Notes: generated from the letters alone by a model not told the origin. DNA of 64,000 nt from Ascarosepion bandense (GCA_037127315.1 JBBBDQ010000420.1:1210001-1274000); one strand, 5' to 3'; positions 1 to 10,165 are shown, counted from the first letter of the stretch. Numbers and translations: made by a program.

Positions 1-93
1 AAATAAACATTCCGCCGGATATTTTGAGCAAGTCTAATCAACGTGGAACACAATAATCGTGTCGCAGAGAAAATTATTTGGAATATAATAAGC

Positions 94-308
94 GTCACTC
101 AGTTAAGTACCATACATAATAGACACTTGGGCAATCATGTCTCTTTCGATCGATTACTGAAGATTACAGAAGATTTTTCTGCTGTGGGTTGCCATTTCTT
201 TCTGCAGTAGACTGATTGTTAACCAATGTTATAGGAATTAATCTCTACTGATATCTAACCCATAGTTGAAGGGAGAAGAGATGGGTTAACACCTTTCCCA
301 AGTTAAGT
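94..308 (-). mobile_element. SINE A (tRNA-derived), head-truncated copy
   Basis: One of seven copies of the same repeat in the window (others near 23411, 31771, 53399, 61271, 62340 and 62828). This copy keeps the body and tail, including the shared segment around CTTTCCCAAG, and lacks the tRNA-like head because its upstream side joins a LINE near 308. Short interspersed elements of this kind encode no protein and depend on LINE machinery. The boundary with the LINE is approximate, since both sequences have a GAATGCA-like string there. Confidence 0.75.
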
Positions 309-990
309 AAACCGAATGCATAGTCATCAGCAAAAAGAGCAGCCCAAAATGCCAAATACAGGTGGGGGATACTCAAATCAAGCAGGTACAAACATTTAAA
401 TACCTGGGAAGTGTTCTAACAGAAGACGAAAAGTGCGACACAGAGATCCGAAGGCGAATTGGCTTGGCAAAGGATGCGTTCCAGAAGTTGGCTCGAGTAT
501 TAAGATACAGGAACATTTCGCTAGAAACAAAGAAGAGAGTACTAGATTGCTATGTGATGTCAGTTCTTCAATATGCCAGTGAATGCTGGACAATATCTTT
601 GAAGATGAAGGAAAAAGCTGAAGCAATTGAAATGTGGTTCTACAGAAGGATGGTGCGGATATCATGGATCGTGCATATGATGATATTTTGGAAAGAATAG
701 AAACAAAAAGGAAATTAATTCTGAGCATCAGGAAAAGACAGCGAAAGTTCTTGGGACATGCAATGAAGAAAGAGGGTTTGGAGAACCTGATACTAACAGT
801 CCAGGTAGCGGGGGGAAGAGACATGGGAAAGCAGGAAATAACATATTTGAAGGGCCTGATCAGGTGGATGACAGAACGAGGGTGGTGTTGGGTAACAGGA
901 GAAAGCGTGCTAAGAGCCACCAGGAATAGGAAGGCATGGAAAGACATGATCGCCTACATTCTGAAAGGACATGGCACATAGAAGAAGTCT
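309..990 (+). pseudogene. RTE-like LINE, reverse transcriptase C-terminal part (broken)
   Basis: Non-LTR retrotransposon fragment covering the region after the catalytic YxDD box: thumb and C-terminal domain. Frame 1 (362-700) has YLGSVL, RVLDCYVMSVLQY, ECWTIS and MWFYRRM. Near 660 the reading moves to a second frame (634-981) with KRKLILSIRKRQRKFLGHA, GLENLIL, LIRWMTERG and a stop after LKGHGT, so at least one frameshift breaks it. The same end is seen in four other copies (13976, 15958, 33661, 48297). The 3' end runs straight into GAAGAAG, and other copies end in longer AAG runs, which fits the short-repeat tails of RTE LINEs. RTE is the likely clade from the overall likeness to BovB-type proteins; a neighbouring LINE clade is possible. 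Confidence 0.8.
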
Positions 991-1212
991 ACTGCACAGA
1001 GCCTCCCCGAGAGGAATCTATTTAGAGTAACTGATGCTATTTCGGGGTTTGATCGTCGATCGTAAAATGAAACTAGTTTGATTTTCAAGGCATTGAATAT
1101 AACCAAAGCTTTTTTCCCCGACTGACATGTTAAATCTAGATTGTTGAGAAATCCGCTGTCAATCATGTGCAATAAATTTCCCTTGGAGCAAATCTATTTT
1201 TACTTTTTTGTT

Positions 1213-2010
1213 AATCGTTTCACCTCAAGCAAGGCGATACCTTCACTGGTGCGCAAAAGTCTATATAAGCGTAAAACGAAAGTTTAATCAGAAGGAAAGC
1301 GAAGAGAAAGACGAATCAGTTACAAGGGGTGTCGAAGAAAGAGCAAGAGAAGGATGGGAATGCCAGTGTGAAAAAAGTTGCGAGGGTAGAGTGAGAAAGG
1401 AAAAGAACACGAGATGATGGGGAAAGGACGAGAGAACAATAAGAGTCAAATGGAGAAAAGATTGGAATTGACGTTGCATTTAAACTCTTGGAGATTGTAG
1501 CCGTCACAGAAGCAACTATACGGAAGAGAGTTCCATAGGCTGGAAGTGCAACAAAGGAACCTGATTGTGTAAAAGTGCATTTAGAGGATTTAACTGCAAA
1601 AGTGTGTGACCCTATTGCCAGTCTCGTTGCACGAGTAAATTCTTGTGGAAGGGGCATCAGTGACCTAAGCTCGTTGGAGCCGAAGCCATGAAAATATTAG
1701 TAGAAGTGACAGAGGGAAGCCACAGCCTGCCGGTGGAAATGTGACTGGTGTCGAGCTGCCAGGTCGGGACCGATCAGGTTACAGATTCCCCTTTGAAACC
1801 TGTCTAGAACCCGGAGATGAGTAGCAGGGACGCCGGGCCAGACATTCAATGCACGGTCGGATGGTCGATTTGTATAAGTACAAGAGTGACACAGGCGGGA
1901 AAAACTTACTGGTTCGGCACAGTGACCTAGCAGTTCTTTTTATGCATCGTCTTAGCTATTGATTCAATGTAATGGTTCCATTGACGTCGGAAGAGCAGGT
2001 GAGTTCTTTC
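1213..2010 (-). pseudogene. CR1/L2/jockey-like LINE, 3' part (broken)
   Basis: Antisense copy of the LINE family best preserved at 50809-52325. It starts with the family's 3' end (reverse of GCAAGGTGAAA...ATTAA near 1213) and runs back through the C-terminal coding region. A readable stretch at 1316-1657 has EFTRATRL and GSHTF, matching the family's C-terminal block. Upstream, about 1960-2003 matches the DLKWNDYIES region. Many stops and shifts; not functional. Confidence 0.75.
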
Positions 2011-2327
2011 GTAGCTAAGAAAATGGTTGCCATAGGTTTCTTTGTTGATTGCTGAAGTTTTACCCATTTACTGGGTCGGCGTCATGTTAAATTTAACAGG
2101 TAAATATTTTATTGCCCTTTGCACAGTTCTATTTTGTACTTTGTGATGGCAAACATTCATTTGACTTACACGTGCGATGATAATGAAATCTGTTTTTAAA
2201 TACGCATGGACTCAATATTAAATCGGTTCCGACTTAAGCATGCATTAAATATTAAGGCCATCTGACTGTTAAAATAAGTACTGCAAAAGCACTGTTGAGC
2301 TGTGTTTACAGCTTTTACAATAATTTA
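2011..2327. other. No feature seen
   Basis: AT-rich sequence with no convincing coding frame or known repeat end. It leads directly into the 21-bp minisatellite. Confidence 0.5.
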
Positions 2328-2900
2328 ATTCTAAATTAACAACATTTTAATTCCAATTAACAATATTTTAATTCCAATTAACAACATTTTAATTCCAATT
2401 AGCAATATTTTAATTCCAATTAACAACATTTTAATTCCAATTAATAATATTTTAATTCCAATTAACAACATTTTAATTCCAATTAGCAATATTTAAATTC
2501 CAATTAACAAGATTTTAATTCTAATTAACAATAGTTTAATTCCAATTAACAACATTTTAATCCCAATTAACAACATTTTAATTCTAATTAACAACATTTT
2601 AATTCCAATTAGCAATATTTTAATTCCAATTAACAACATTTTAATTCCAATTAACAATATTTTAATTCTAATTAAAAATAGTTTAATTCCAATTAACAAC
2701 ATTTTAATTCCAATTAACAACATTTTAATTCCAATTAACAACATTGTAATTCCAATTAACAACATTTTAATTCCAATTAACAATAGTTTAATTCCAATTA
2801 ACAACATTTTAATTCCAATTAACAACATTTTAATTCCAATTAACAATAGTTTAATTTCAATTAACAACATTTTAATTCCAATTAACAATATTTTAATTCC
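2328..2900. repeat. 21-bp AT-rich minisatellite, about 27 units
   Basis: Head-to-tail array of a 21-bp unit made of AACAACATTT plus TAATTCCAATT. Units vary mainly in the first ten bases (AACAAC, AACAAT and AACAATAG types), which gives a partly alternating higher-order pattern. Because 21 is a multiple of three, the minus strand stays open for 131 codons (2493-2888) as a perfect heptad, LLIGIKM repeated. I read that frame as a by-product of the period, not as a gene: no start context, no neighbours and no non-repeat domain. Confidence 0.95.
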
Positions 2901-2984
2901 GTACTATATCTTAATTTTCAAACATCAATCATATTTTCGTTAAAAACTGAAAGGTATTGAATTAATTTAAAAATATATATGTTG

Positions 2985-3570
2985 ATTTTTTTAAGCGATT
3001 TCACCTCCAAGGAAGTCGGTAAAACCACAAAGACACACGGGTTTACTAGGTGTGGAAAAATTAGAAAACTGAAACATTCCTAAGGAGCGGGTACAGATGA
3101 AGAACAACCAGGAGGATAGTAGATATCTATTAACATTGCATTTAAATTTTTGAAGATTAAATTTTACGGGAAAGTATGGAGCTAGAACCGAATTCCAGAA
3201 GCGAGAAGTGCGAAAAAAGAAACTTAGCATAGAATTTACGGCTCGCTCAAATCTAAATTGATGAGATATCGTGCCAGACTAGTACTGCGCTCAAATTAAA
3301 AGCGTCTATATACGAAGAGCTAATCCGAATGATTTTTTTGAAAGTATGTATAAAAAAGGCGCAGTAAGGCAACCAAACGGCGGTGAGAAAGCGACTGAAG
3401 CCGAGACATCAGATCAGGACCAATAACATTACTGATTCTTCTTTAGATTTTAACAAGGAGTGCAAGGTACGTAGCGGAGGCACCGGACCATATCTAGCAG
3501 TAATATTTTAAGCATGGATGAATGGTAAACTTATAGATATACAAGATAAAGTCTTAAAAATTGTATAAAT
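2985..3570 (-). pseudogene. CR1/L2-like LINE 3' fragment, divergent subfamily
   Basis: Begins with the family 3' end (GCGATTTCACCTCCAAGG in plus orientation) but is clearly diverged from the main family. The minus frame 2991-3230 has FFFRTSRFWNS and FNLQKFKCNVNRYLL, the same landmarks as FSRASRLWNSLP and FKCRVNRHLLSH in the better copy at 50809-52325. A close relative lies at 61965-62340. Confidence 0.65.
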
Positions 3571-3588
3571 GGGCAGCGATCTCTCTTT

Positions 3589-4097
3589 TATGCAGGTTTC
3601 TTTAAAAATGACAGAAAAAAGTCTGATGGTTGAGTTTTTCATGTAATTTTTCATTGGTTCTTATGATTTTGTTTTTGAGGACATAAATTATATAAAAAAT
3701 TTCCAAATGTTTTGTTTATCTGAGCGCTTTCAGCTATACTTTTTGCCATTTTCGAGGAGAAATTTTATTTTACCTGTAACATATTGTGCGTGGTGTTATG
3801 CATGATGTAGAGTAGTTTGTGAGTGTTATGTACCAAACATGGTAAGCATATTGTTAGCTTGTTTGTAGTTGATATTACTGAGTACTGGGTTTTTCTTTTT
3901 TATCACAAAAGCCTTCCTTTAAAATAACTTCTTCGAAAATTACTAAAGTATAACCAAAAGAGCTCAGATAAACAAAACATTTGGATAATTTTTATATGAT
4001 TTATGTCAACAAAAAAAAATATCATAAGGTCACATGAAAAATTACGTAAAAACTTAACTATTACATCTTGTCTGTCATTTTTAAGAAAATCTGCATA
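3589..4097. repeat. Foldback repeat with ~190-bp inverted arms
   Basis: Arm 1 (about 3589-3771) and arm 2 (about 3913-4097) are imperfect reverse complements. Both carry the landmark TTGTTTATCTGAGC and its complement, and a TTTAAAAATGACAG block near the outer ends. A ~140-bp loop lies between. No transposase or clear target duplication was found, so this is a foldback or MITE-like element of unknown class, or an old inverted duplication. Confidence 0.75.
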
Positions 4098-4461
4098 AGG
4101 TAGATTCTGGAGATAAAAAATGTCTCGCACGACATAGCCAAACAGGTTTCTTAGCAGCTCACACAGCATTCGATTCAACATAATCTTTCTACTTCATTTT
4201 AGTCGGGAACTTTAGCCCGAAAAGACGGCAAGAGCCATTTTTCTGGAGGTTAGGATCAGTCATACTGATAAAAGTCAAAGTGAGGTCTTTCAAATGATTA
4301 ATAGCAATTTAATTTTAGAGGTGTTAAAGTTAACAAACAAACCTTTACCCTCGTTAACAACAAACTGGATGTCGTTTTGAAATTAATTTGCAAAAACTGC
4401 GAATCTTAATCGCCATCCTCTAGCAAAAAAAAAAAATTAAAAAAATGAACAAATAGAAACA
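4098..4461. other. No feature seen
   Basis: AT-rich spacer between the foldback repeat and a LINE fragment; ends in an A-run near 4425-4445. Confidence 0.5.
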
Positions 4462-5075
4462 ACTGAATACTGCTGCCACATCTGCTTGGGTGCCTCTGCT
4501 ATTCACCTCGGAGTTCTTGACAAAATCCAACGGAGAATCTGTAATGTGGTCGATACCGACTTGGCAGCTCGGCCGTAGTCGCTCTCTTACCGGCGTGATG
4601 TGGTTTCTCTGTGTCTCTTCTACAAATATTTTCACGGCTTCTACTCCATTGAACTTAGATCACTGGTGCGCCCTATGTATCAATTTACACGAGTTACTAG
4701 ATTAGCAACTAGGTCCCACCCTTTTACAGCGAAACCGATAAAATGTAACCGCAATTTCTACTCTAACAGCTTTTTTTCTCGCACTTCCCGCCTGTGGAAT
4801 TCCCTTCCGTAGACTTGCTTCACCGACAGCTACAATCTCCAAGAATTTAAATGTAAGCTCAATAGTCATCTCCTATCTCATGAACTTGCATCCTTTCTCT
4901 TAAGCTATTTTCTCCATTCACTCTACCCACACCCCACCTATATTCTCATCTTTCTATTACCCTCTTCCTGACACCCCCTATAACATGCCCTTCTTTCTCA
5001 TAATTTTCCCTCTATGAAGCCCCCTGCTCATCAGTGACAGTAAAACTGTCTTACTTTGGGTGAAATGATTAAAAG
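4462..5075 (+). pseudogene. CR1/L2-like LINE, C-terminal coding and 3' end (broken)
   Basis: Same family as 50809-52325. Two frames carry the pieces: about 4490-4600 matches the region after the catalytic domain, and 4600-4812 reads CLFYKYFHGF, FTRVTRLATRSHPFTAKPIK and FFSRTSRLWNSLP. The non-coding 3' end runs to GGTGAAATGATTAAAA near 5072. Frameshifts and stops break it. Confidence 0.8.
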
Positions 5076-5344
5076 AAAATTTGCTTCTCGATGAATTTAG
5101 AAGTAAATGGATATTTTTTATCAATGGGGTGGATGTTATATTGAGTGCAATAAGTACATTTTTTGAGGTGAAAGCGGGCAAGGACACAAATTTGGAGAAT
5201 CGGCTAAAATATTGGTTAACATTTTGTATCCGAAGTGAGGGATTTTAGATGTTAATGGGTCATTGGCCAGGACTAGGGTCAAGTGTTATGTAGAGGACGA
5301 TGAATGAAAAGTTGTAGTTGATGACCAGATTTCGTACGCACATT

Positions 5345-6022
<678 letters not shown>

Positions 6023-6056
6023 CTTCAAAAATTATCTAAAGTAGCTTGTTAAAGTA

Positions 6057-6163
6057 AAACATGTTAGATTAATGATACTGTTTTCCTATCTGTTCTTTAC
6101 TTATTCTATTCTTATGTATAAACAGTGTAGGAAAACAGTGTCATTAATCTAACATGTTTTGCT
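6057..6163. repeat. Hairpin element, ~40-bp arms
   Basis: Arms at about 6057-6098 and 6125-6163 are near-perfect reverse complements around AACATGTTAGATTAATGA, with a loop of about 26 bp. Flanked by (AT)n on the right. Small MITE-like or cruciform-forming sequence of unknown origin. Confidence 0.8.
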
Positions 6164-6188
6164 ATATATATATATACATATATATATA

Positions 6189-6235
6189 GTCATCTGCAGA
6201 TAGATCTGTTTTACTGTATCACAGCTCATCATTAT
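6189..6235 (-). ncRNA. Degenerate hammerhead-like tail of SINE B
   Basis: Minus strand reads AUGAUGA, a hairpin GCUGU/ACAGU, then UAAA, where the ribozyme consensus is CUGAUGA and GAAA. The downstream CAGAUCUAUCUG matches the stem III region of the better copy at 39370-39403. Two core bases are changed, so activity is unlikely. Confidence 0.5.
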
Positions 6236-6515
6236 GGTTAGACATTCGATTGCGTTTAACCAGGATTGAAACCCGTCCGCATTGACATCAGTCGGCGATT
6301 TTACCTCTGAGTTATGGCGCTCGGTAGAAGAGGGCAGACATTTAGCGTGTAATATACCATGAAAACATACGCCAGTAACTGAAAGTGTTCTAATTTATTA
6401 CTGAATAAACAATGCGTAGGTACTAGAGTAGCTACCGTTTTTTCAAAGTCTACCATTCTTCCAAAGTGCTCAATCAAGGTGTGAGAGCGTAGAATAGTCA
6501 CCCGCAGACAGATCT

Positions 6516-6519
<4 letters not shown>
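6189..6519 (-). mobile_element. SINE B: tRNA-like SINE with hammerhead-like ends
   Basis: Read on the minus strand: a remnant of a hammerhead-like tail (6519-6496), a ~150-bp body, a tRNA-like head with a Pol III A-box-like segment (about 6320-6305) and B-box-like segment (6273-6263), then a second hammerhead-like tail (6235-6189) running into (AT)n. The body starts right after the position where hammerhead cleavage would fall in the upstream tail, so the layout is that of a cleaved monomer flanked by ribozymes. Related copies: 39281-39413 and 61893-61962. Family membership is well supported by shared sequence; the retrozyme-like reading is inference. Confidence 0.65.
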
Positions 6520-6560
<41 letters not shown>

Positions 6561-6605
6561 TCATCCACATACAAGTCTGTTTTGCATTAGCTCATCAGTG
6601 TGGTA

Positions 6606-6632
<27 letters not shown>
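6519..6632. repeat. Two (AT)n runs around a second SINE B tail
   Basis: (AT)n at about 6519-6557 and 6605-6632. Between them, 6558-6607 (minus) is another copy of the SINE B tail with CUGAUGA, a short GC-closed hairpin and AAAAC in place of GAAAC. It shares the terminal GGAUGACUAA with the other copies. Confidence 0.7.
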
Positions 6633-6637
<5 letters not shown>

Positions 6638-6661
6638 CTGCATGTGGTTGTTTATATGATA

Positions 6662-6721
6662 CGACCGTTTCAAAATACCGGGTACTATAAACTTTATAGT
6701 ACCCGCTATTGTGAAACGGTC
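6662..6721. repeat. 60-bp near-perfect palindrome
   Basis: GACCGTTTCAAAATA followed by a GTACTATAAA arm meets its complement with almost no loop at about 6692, and both ends finish in GACCGTTTC/GAAACGGTC. The GAAACGGTC string also occurs in the hammerhead at 8428-8474, so this may be a rearranged remnant of that family. Strong cruciform potential. Confidence 0.85.
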
Positions 6722-7084
6722 TCCACGACAGTACTTCGAAAATTCAACGAGACCCGGTCAGCTTTATTTGACCCTAGGTATATGTACAGTGTTTAATAAG
6801 ATTAATTTTGAAAATTTTTGTTTAAGGTTCCTCACACCAAAACAAAGACCAAAGTCCATATAAACAAATGTCAGCAAATCCTTCGTTTTGGGGTTGAGTT
6901 TCAAGTTTACGGTAAAGGCTGTTAAATGTACAGTCCAGATACAATTAAGAAAGGCGTGTTCCTAAAACCAAAACAAGACAAAATGTTTATATAAGCATAT
7001 ATCCAAAAGGCAATAATAATAACACAGAATAATAATAAGAAATAATAATAAGAAATGGTCAAAATGTCCTCTGCTTGCTTCTGC
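6722..7084. other. No feature seen
   Basis: AT-rich spacer with a short AATAAT-rich patch near 7013-7055; no coding or repeat end recognised. Confidence 0.5.
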
Positions 7085-7960
7085 ACGCGTATGCACTCAT
7101 CGAATTATTGACTGGCCGACTTTTCATATACACGGTGTCGAATGTTATCGCAAGTCCCCATGACATGTTGATGAAACATCTCTGCGTTATTAATGCCTAC
7201 TGTTTGCGTTAGGGGGCCCCAGGTTAGGGGAACGTGAAAACCACAGAAAATGTCTCCCCTACCTATTCATCTTTCATGTCAGATGTCAGACATTGCATCA
7301 CAAACAACCTGACTAAAATGTTCTGTAGCTCCATTATGCATGAACCACATATTCTTCGGATTACCAGAGGTACATCCGCTAGCAGAGTTGGAAGTGTGTT
7401 CGAAATAAATTCCCTGTAGACTGCTGTAATACGAGCTGCGAGAATATATGGATCTACAAGACAGTCACCTAGAATTTCAGCCCACATATTAATCATAAAC
7501 TGATGCTATACCCTATCCTGTATTGTGCAATTTCAATCCGCCTATAAATTTGTTACTCCATCTCTTCAAAATGTTTCCTCGTCTGTAAACAAGACTGAAG
7601 AGACACACAACAGATCGGCAGTTTTTGCACTAAAGCATCCTCAAATGTGGTGAGTGATCAGAGGGAGAACGAGCCTGCATACGTTACAAATAATACAAAA
7701 ACAGGTGGGGCTCTTGAAGTACACTCCATGCAGTACTATGAGTAAGAGGACATGCTAGGGTCAATTGATGTGTTCTGATACCTGGATCGTCTGACAGCCT
7801 GTAGAATCTGTTATTCAATGCCAGACGTACAAGCGGATCTCGGTCTTTGATCCATAGTTTGTGATGTTACGGATCCTGTCTCAGTAGCGTGACCATGAAT
7901 AACAGTAAAGGCTGGATGACACGGCTACCATCAGTCTATAAACGCAGTGATACAGCCGTG
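7085..7960 (-). pseudogene. Decayed IS630/Tc1-superfamily transposase
   Basis: The clearest stretch is the minus frame 7263-7496, with MINMWAEILGDCLVDPY, NTLPTLLADVPLVIRR and a CGSCIME segment. In the arthropod and mollusc DDE transposases with this layout, the matching block is WAGI-GD-L-GPY, TLPELLEDVPL and MWFQQDGAP, so the second catalytic Asp region is present but mutated. Downstream minus-strand codons (about 7262-7202) look like the following W-x-RSPDL-P block, with stops. Upstream coding to about 7960 is too degraded to align by eye. DDE transposases cut and paste DNA between terminal inverted repeats; none was found here. Family assignment is from memory of the motif order. Confidence 0.6.
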
Positions 7961-8344
7961 GAGCTACGCGTCCATTACCATTCGCGCGGCCACATATAAA
8001 AATCATATCTGTCTCACAAGATATGAATATCCTGCAATTATTACATGGAACATTTCGCAGTTAACACATTACTATGTACGTTAAACGTTGAATCTCAAAT
8101 GTACACGACTGGAAAATGTAGCCTAGTCTACATGGCAACACAGCGCCATCTACCATAAACTTTTTAAAAAAATAATAACTCAAAAACGAAAGATTTTTTA
8201 ATCGGTTATTATATGGAATTTTGCCCTTGCTTTGAGTTGAAGAACCAGCCTCAAATTTTGTAAACTTTTCTTTGATACACCATATATATATAGACAGGTC
8301 AAAGTACAACATATATAGCTTGAAGATTGCGTTTAAAGAGGGTC
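7961..8344. other. No feature seen
   Basis: AT-rich sequence; the minus frame 8061-8351 is open for 96 codons but shows no motif I recognise and looks like chance. Confidence 0.5.
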
Positions 8345-8427
8345 CGCTCAATATGTATATACATATATATATATATATTAAGTAAGTAATTCATCGAGTT
8401 TTATTCAGACTCAACAGAATGCAGTAA

Positions 8428-8474
8428 GCACTGGACGACCGTTTCATCCTATATTTGGGACTCATCAGCAGTGC
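8428..8474 (-). ncRNA. Type I hammerhead ribozyme, all core bases present
   Basis: Minus strand, in order: GCACUG (stem I, 5' side), CUGAUGA, stem II GUCC/GGAU around an AU-rich loop, GAAAC, four-base loop GGUC, GUC (cleavage after this C, between plus positions 8433 and 8434), then CAGUGC (stem I, 3' side). Stem I pairs perfectly over six bases. Stem II has three Watson-Crick pairs plus a G-U. Stem III is the two-pair AC/GU type seen in small animal hammerheads such as the schistosome one. All invariant residues (CUGANGA, GAAA, UH) are intact. Self-cleavage is expected from family knowledge but not demonstrated. Confidence 0.8.
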
Positions 8475-8722
8475 GCATCCACTACCAGAAATTGAAACCC
8501 ACACAGTTGCGTTATTAAGCGAATGTCATATCAACTGTACCACATATCCCGGTGACGAACAGGTAACGAATTAAACTCGATATAGCGCCGCTCATTCACA
8601 TATTCCGTGGTGAAACTGTGCTGAGCTCCTTTTACCCAAAGACTGTACCTCCCAGAGCCACGATTACTATCCCCTAGCCGCTCACACTGCAGCATTAAAA
8701 GCTTGTTCAAGCACCGATATAG

Positions 8723-8773
8723 ATGAGAAATTGTAGGAGGATTTAAAATGTTATTTCAAATCCTCCCACAATT

Positions 8774-8780
<7 letters not shown>
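8723..8780. repeat. Hairpin, ~23-bp arms
   Basis: ATGAGAAATTGTAGGAGG and its complement (one mismatch) face each other around a ~10-base loop. It forms the edge of the hammerhead-bearing repeat and abuts (AT)n. Confidence 0.85.
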
Positions 8781-8810
<30 letters not shown>

Positions 8811-8945
8811 TAGATAGATATATATAAAGAAAAGTATTAGGGTATAATGTATGACGAAAGGGAAAAATCTTTGTGTGATGCGTTACGCTATTTGTGGGAT
8901 ATCTTCTATTATCAGTCTCGCATATCATATAACAAAATGATGAAA

Positions 8946-8983
<38 letters not shown>

Positions 8984-8985
8984 GT
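8781..8985. repeat. (AT)n tracts
   Basis: Two AT runs, about 8781-8812 (ending in GATA units) and 8950-8980, with unassigned sequence between. The AT run at 8950-8980 directly precedes the PLE fragment. Confidence 0.9.
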
Positions 8986-9001
8986 TAGTACTAGGTTATG
9001 G

Positions 9002-9530
9002 GTGAAGTTCCTCAATTTAATTGGCAAACATTTCTGTAATAATAGCACTCATAATATAATCTTTAATAAAAATAACCTTAAATTAGTTTGTACTTGTACA
9101 AATATTATAGAAAAAATTATTAAAGATCATAATAATAGAATCTTAAATCAGCATCTAAAGCAAAGCAAAAATAATGATCCAAAAAATGAAAATAACATTA
9201 ATAAAAATTTATGTAATTGTCGAAATCCTGACATTTGCCCAGTGAAAAATAGGTGTCTAACAAATTCTTTTTGTACACCAATGTACTAATTCATCAAATG
9301 AAATCACTACTATTAAAAAGTTTATATTGGATTTACTGAGAACACTTTTAAGCAACGTTGGTATTTGAATTTAACTTTCTTAAAAAATAACACGTACCGA
9401 AACCAAACATCTGTTTCTGCGTATTTTTTGGAATTTAAATGATACAAACCAAACCCCCAAGAATCTGTGAGTCGTTCTATGACATCTTCCCACTGTGCCT
9501 GAATAAAAAGCTGCATATTTTAAGGTTCCG
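9002..9530 (+). pseudogene. Penelope-like element, C-terminal linker and GIY-YIG part (broken)
   Basis: Fragment of a PLE polyprotein, which joins a reverse transcriptase to a GIY-YIG endonuclease. Frame 9002-9289 has FNKNNLKLVCTCTN, then the cysteine cluster CNCRNPDICPVKNRCL typical of the RT-endonuclease linker in many PLEs. A frameshift near 9270-9300 moves the reading; the next frame carries YIGFTENTFKQRW, YRNQTSVS and YFLEFK, the YIG side of the GIY-YIG fold with its catalytic Arg region. Stops follow. The cysteine pattern differs from the PLE at 19049-21784, so two PLE lineages are present. Confidence 0.8.
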
Positions 9531-10150
9531 TATTTTTATGCAAGCATCAAATATATTTTTCTTTAAAATTTGATTAATTACAATTATTCATTTATAATGT
9601 GTGCTCCAACATAATAAAAAGTAAAAGCAAGTTTGCTAAAATAAGTGACCCCCACAGCACTTATTTGGTTTCATAACTATAATATACCTTAGTATACAAT
9701 AATTATTGAATTCCAATTCTAAACTAAACTTTCTAGCGTCTTTAACTCATGAGATAGTATAAAATCAAATTTCAAAGAACCTGAAATCAAACCTGCAATT
9801 AAAGATTATTGCTTACCCATTTAAATAATGTATGGTCCCACTATGTATCTTTCCAACCAGACAAAATAAAGTGTCATGCCATGACATCAGGCTGCTATGT
9901 TGCCTTTCGCGACCCAAATATTTAACTTCATAGATCCACCTGATTCTCATTTTTGATTGAACAATATTGACACACCTACAAGCATATTCTCTAACACTTT
10001 TTAATTTTTGAAATAACCATAAATTAATTTTATATTTTCAAATAAATCATTCCCGCCTTTTTTTTAAATTTAAAATATCACCTGAACAAGAACAGTACTG
10101 TTCTGAAACATTAAATTTTTTGTGTAGTGATATAATTCTTTTAGAACCCA
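9531..10150 (+). mobile_element. PLE 3' non-coding region with degenerate hammerhead
   Basis: AT-rich sequence after the GIY-YIG fragment. At 10082-10107 the plus strand reads CUGAACA, a perfect hairpin (AGAACAG/CUGUUCU) and GAAA. This is the hammerhead layout with positions 7-8 changed, as expected for a decayed PLE terminal ribozyme. It ends just before an (AT)n(GT)n run. Confidence 0.5.
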
Positions 10151-10165
10151 TTGTAATAAAAAATT

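Larger units (their letters stand above)
8385..8790 (-). mobile_element. Hammerhead-bearing repeat, retrozyme-like candidate
   Basis: Contains an intact-looking hammerhead (8428-8474), about 240 bp of unassigned body and a 58-bp hairpin (8723-8780). Both sides are (AT)n (8345-8378 and 8780-8812). No coding capacity. Small non-coding retroelements carrying type I hammerheads are known in animals, but only one ribozyme is present here, so a full dimeric retrozyme cannot be shown. Limits are estimates. Confidence 0.5.

Noticed and set aside
2493..2888. 131-codon minus frame of leucine/isoleucine heptads as a protein gene
   Set aside because: It arises because the 21-bp repeat period is a multiple of three; there is no start context or non-repeat sequence.
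2328..2900. Regular repeats as a CRISPR array
   Set aside because: Contiguous 21-bp units with no unique spacers, in a eukaryotic repeat-rich setting.
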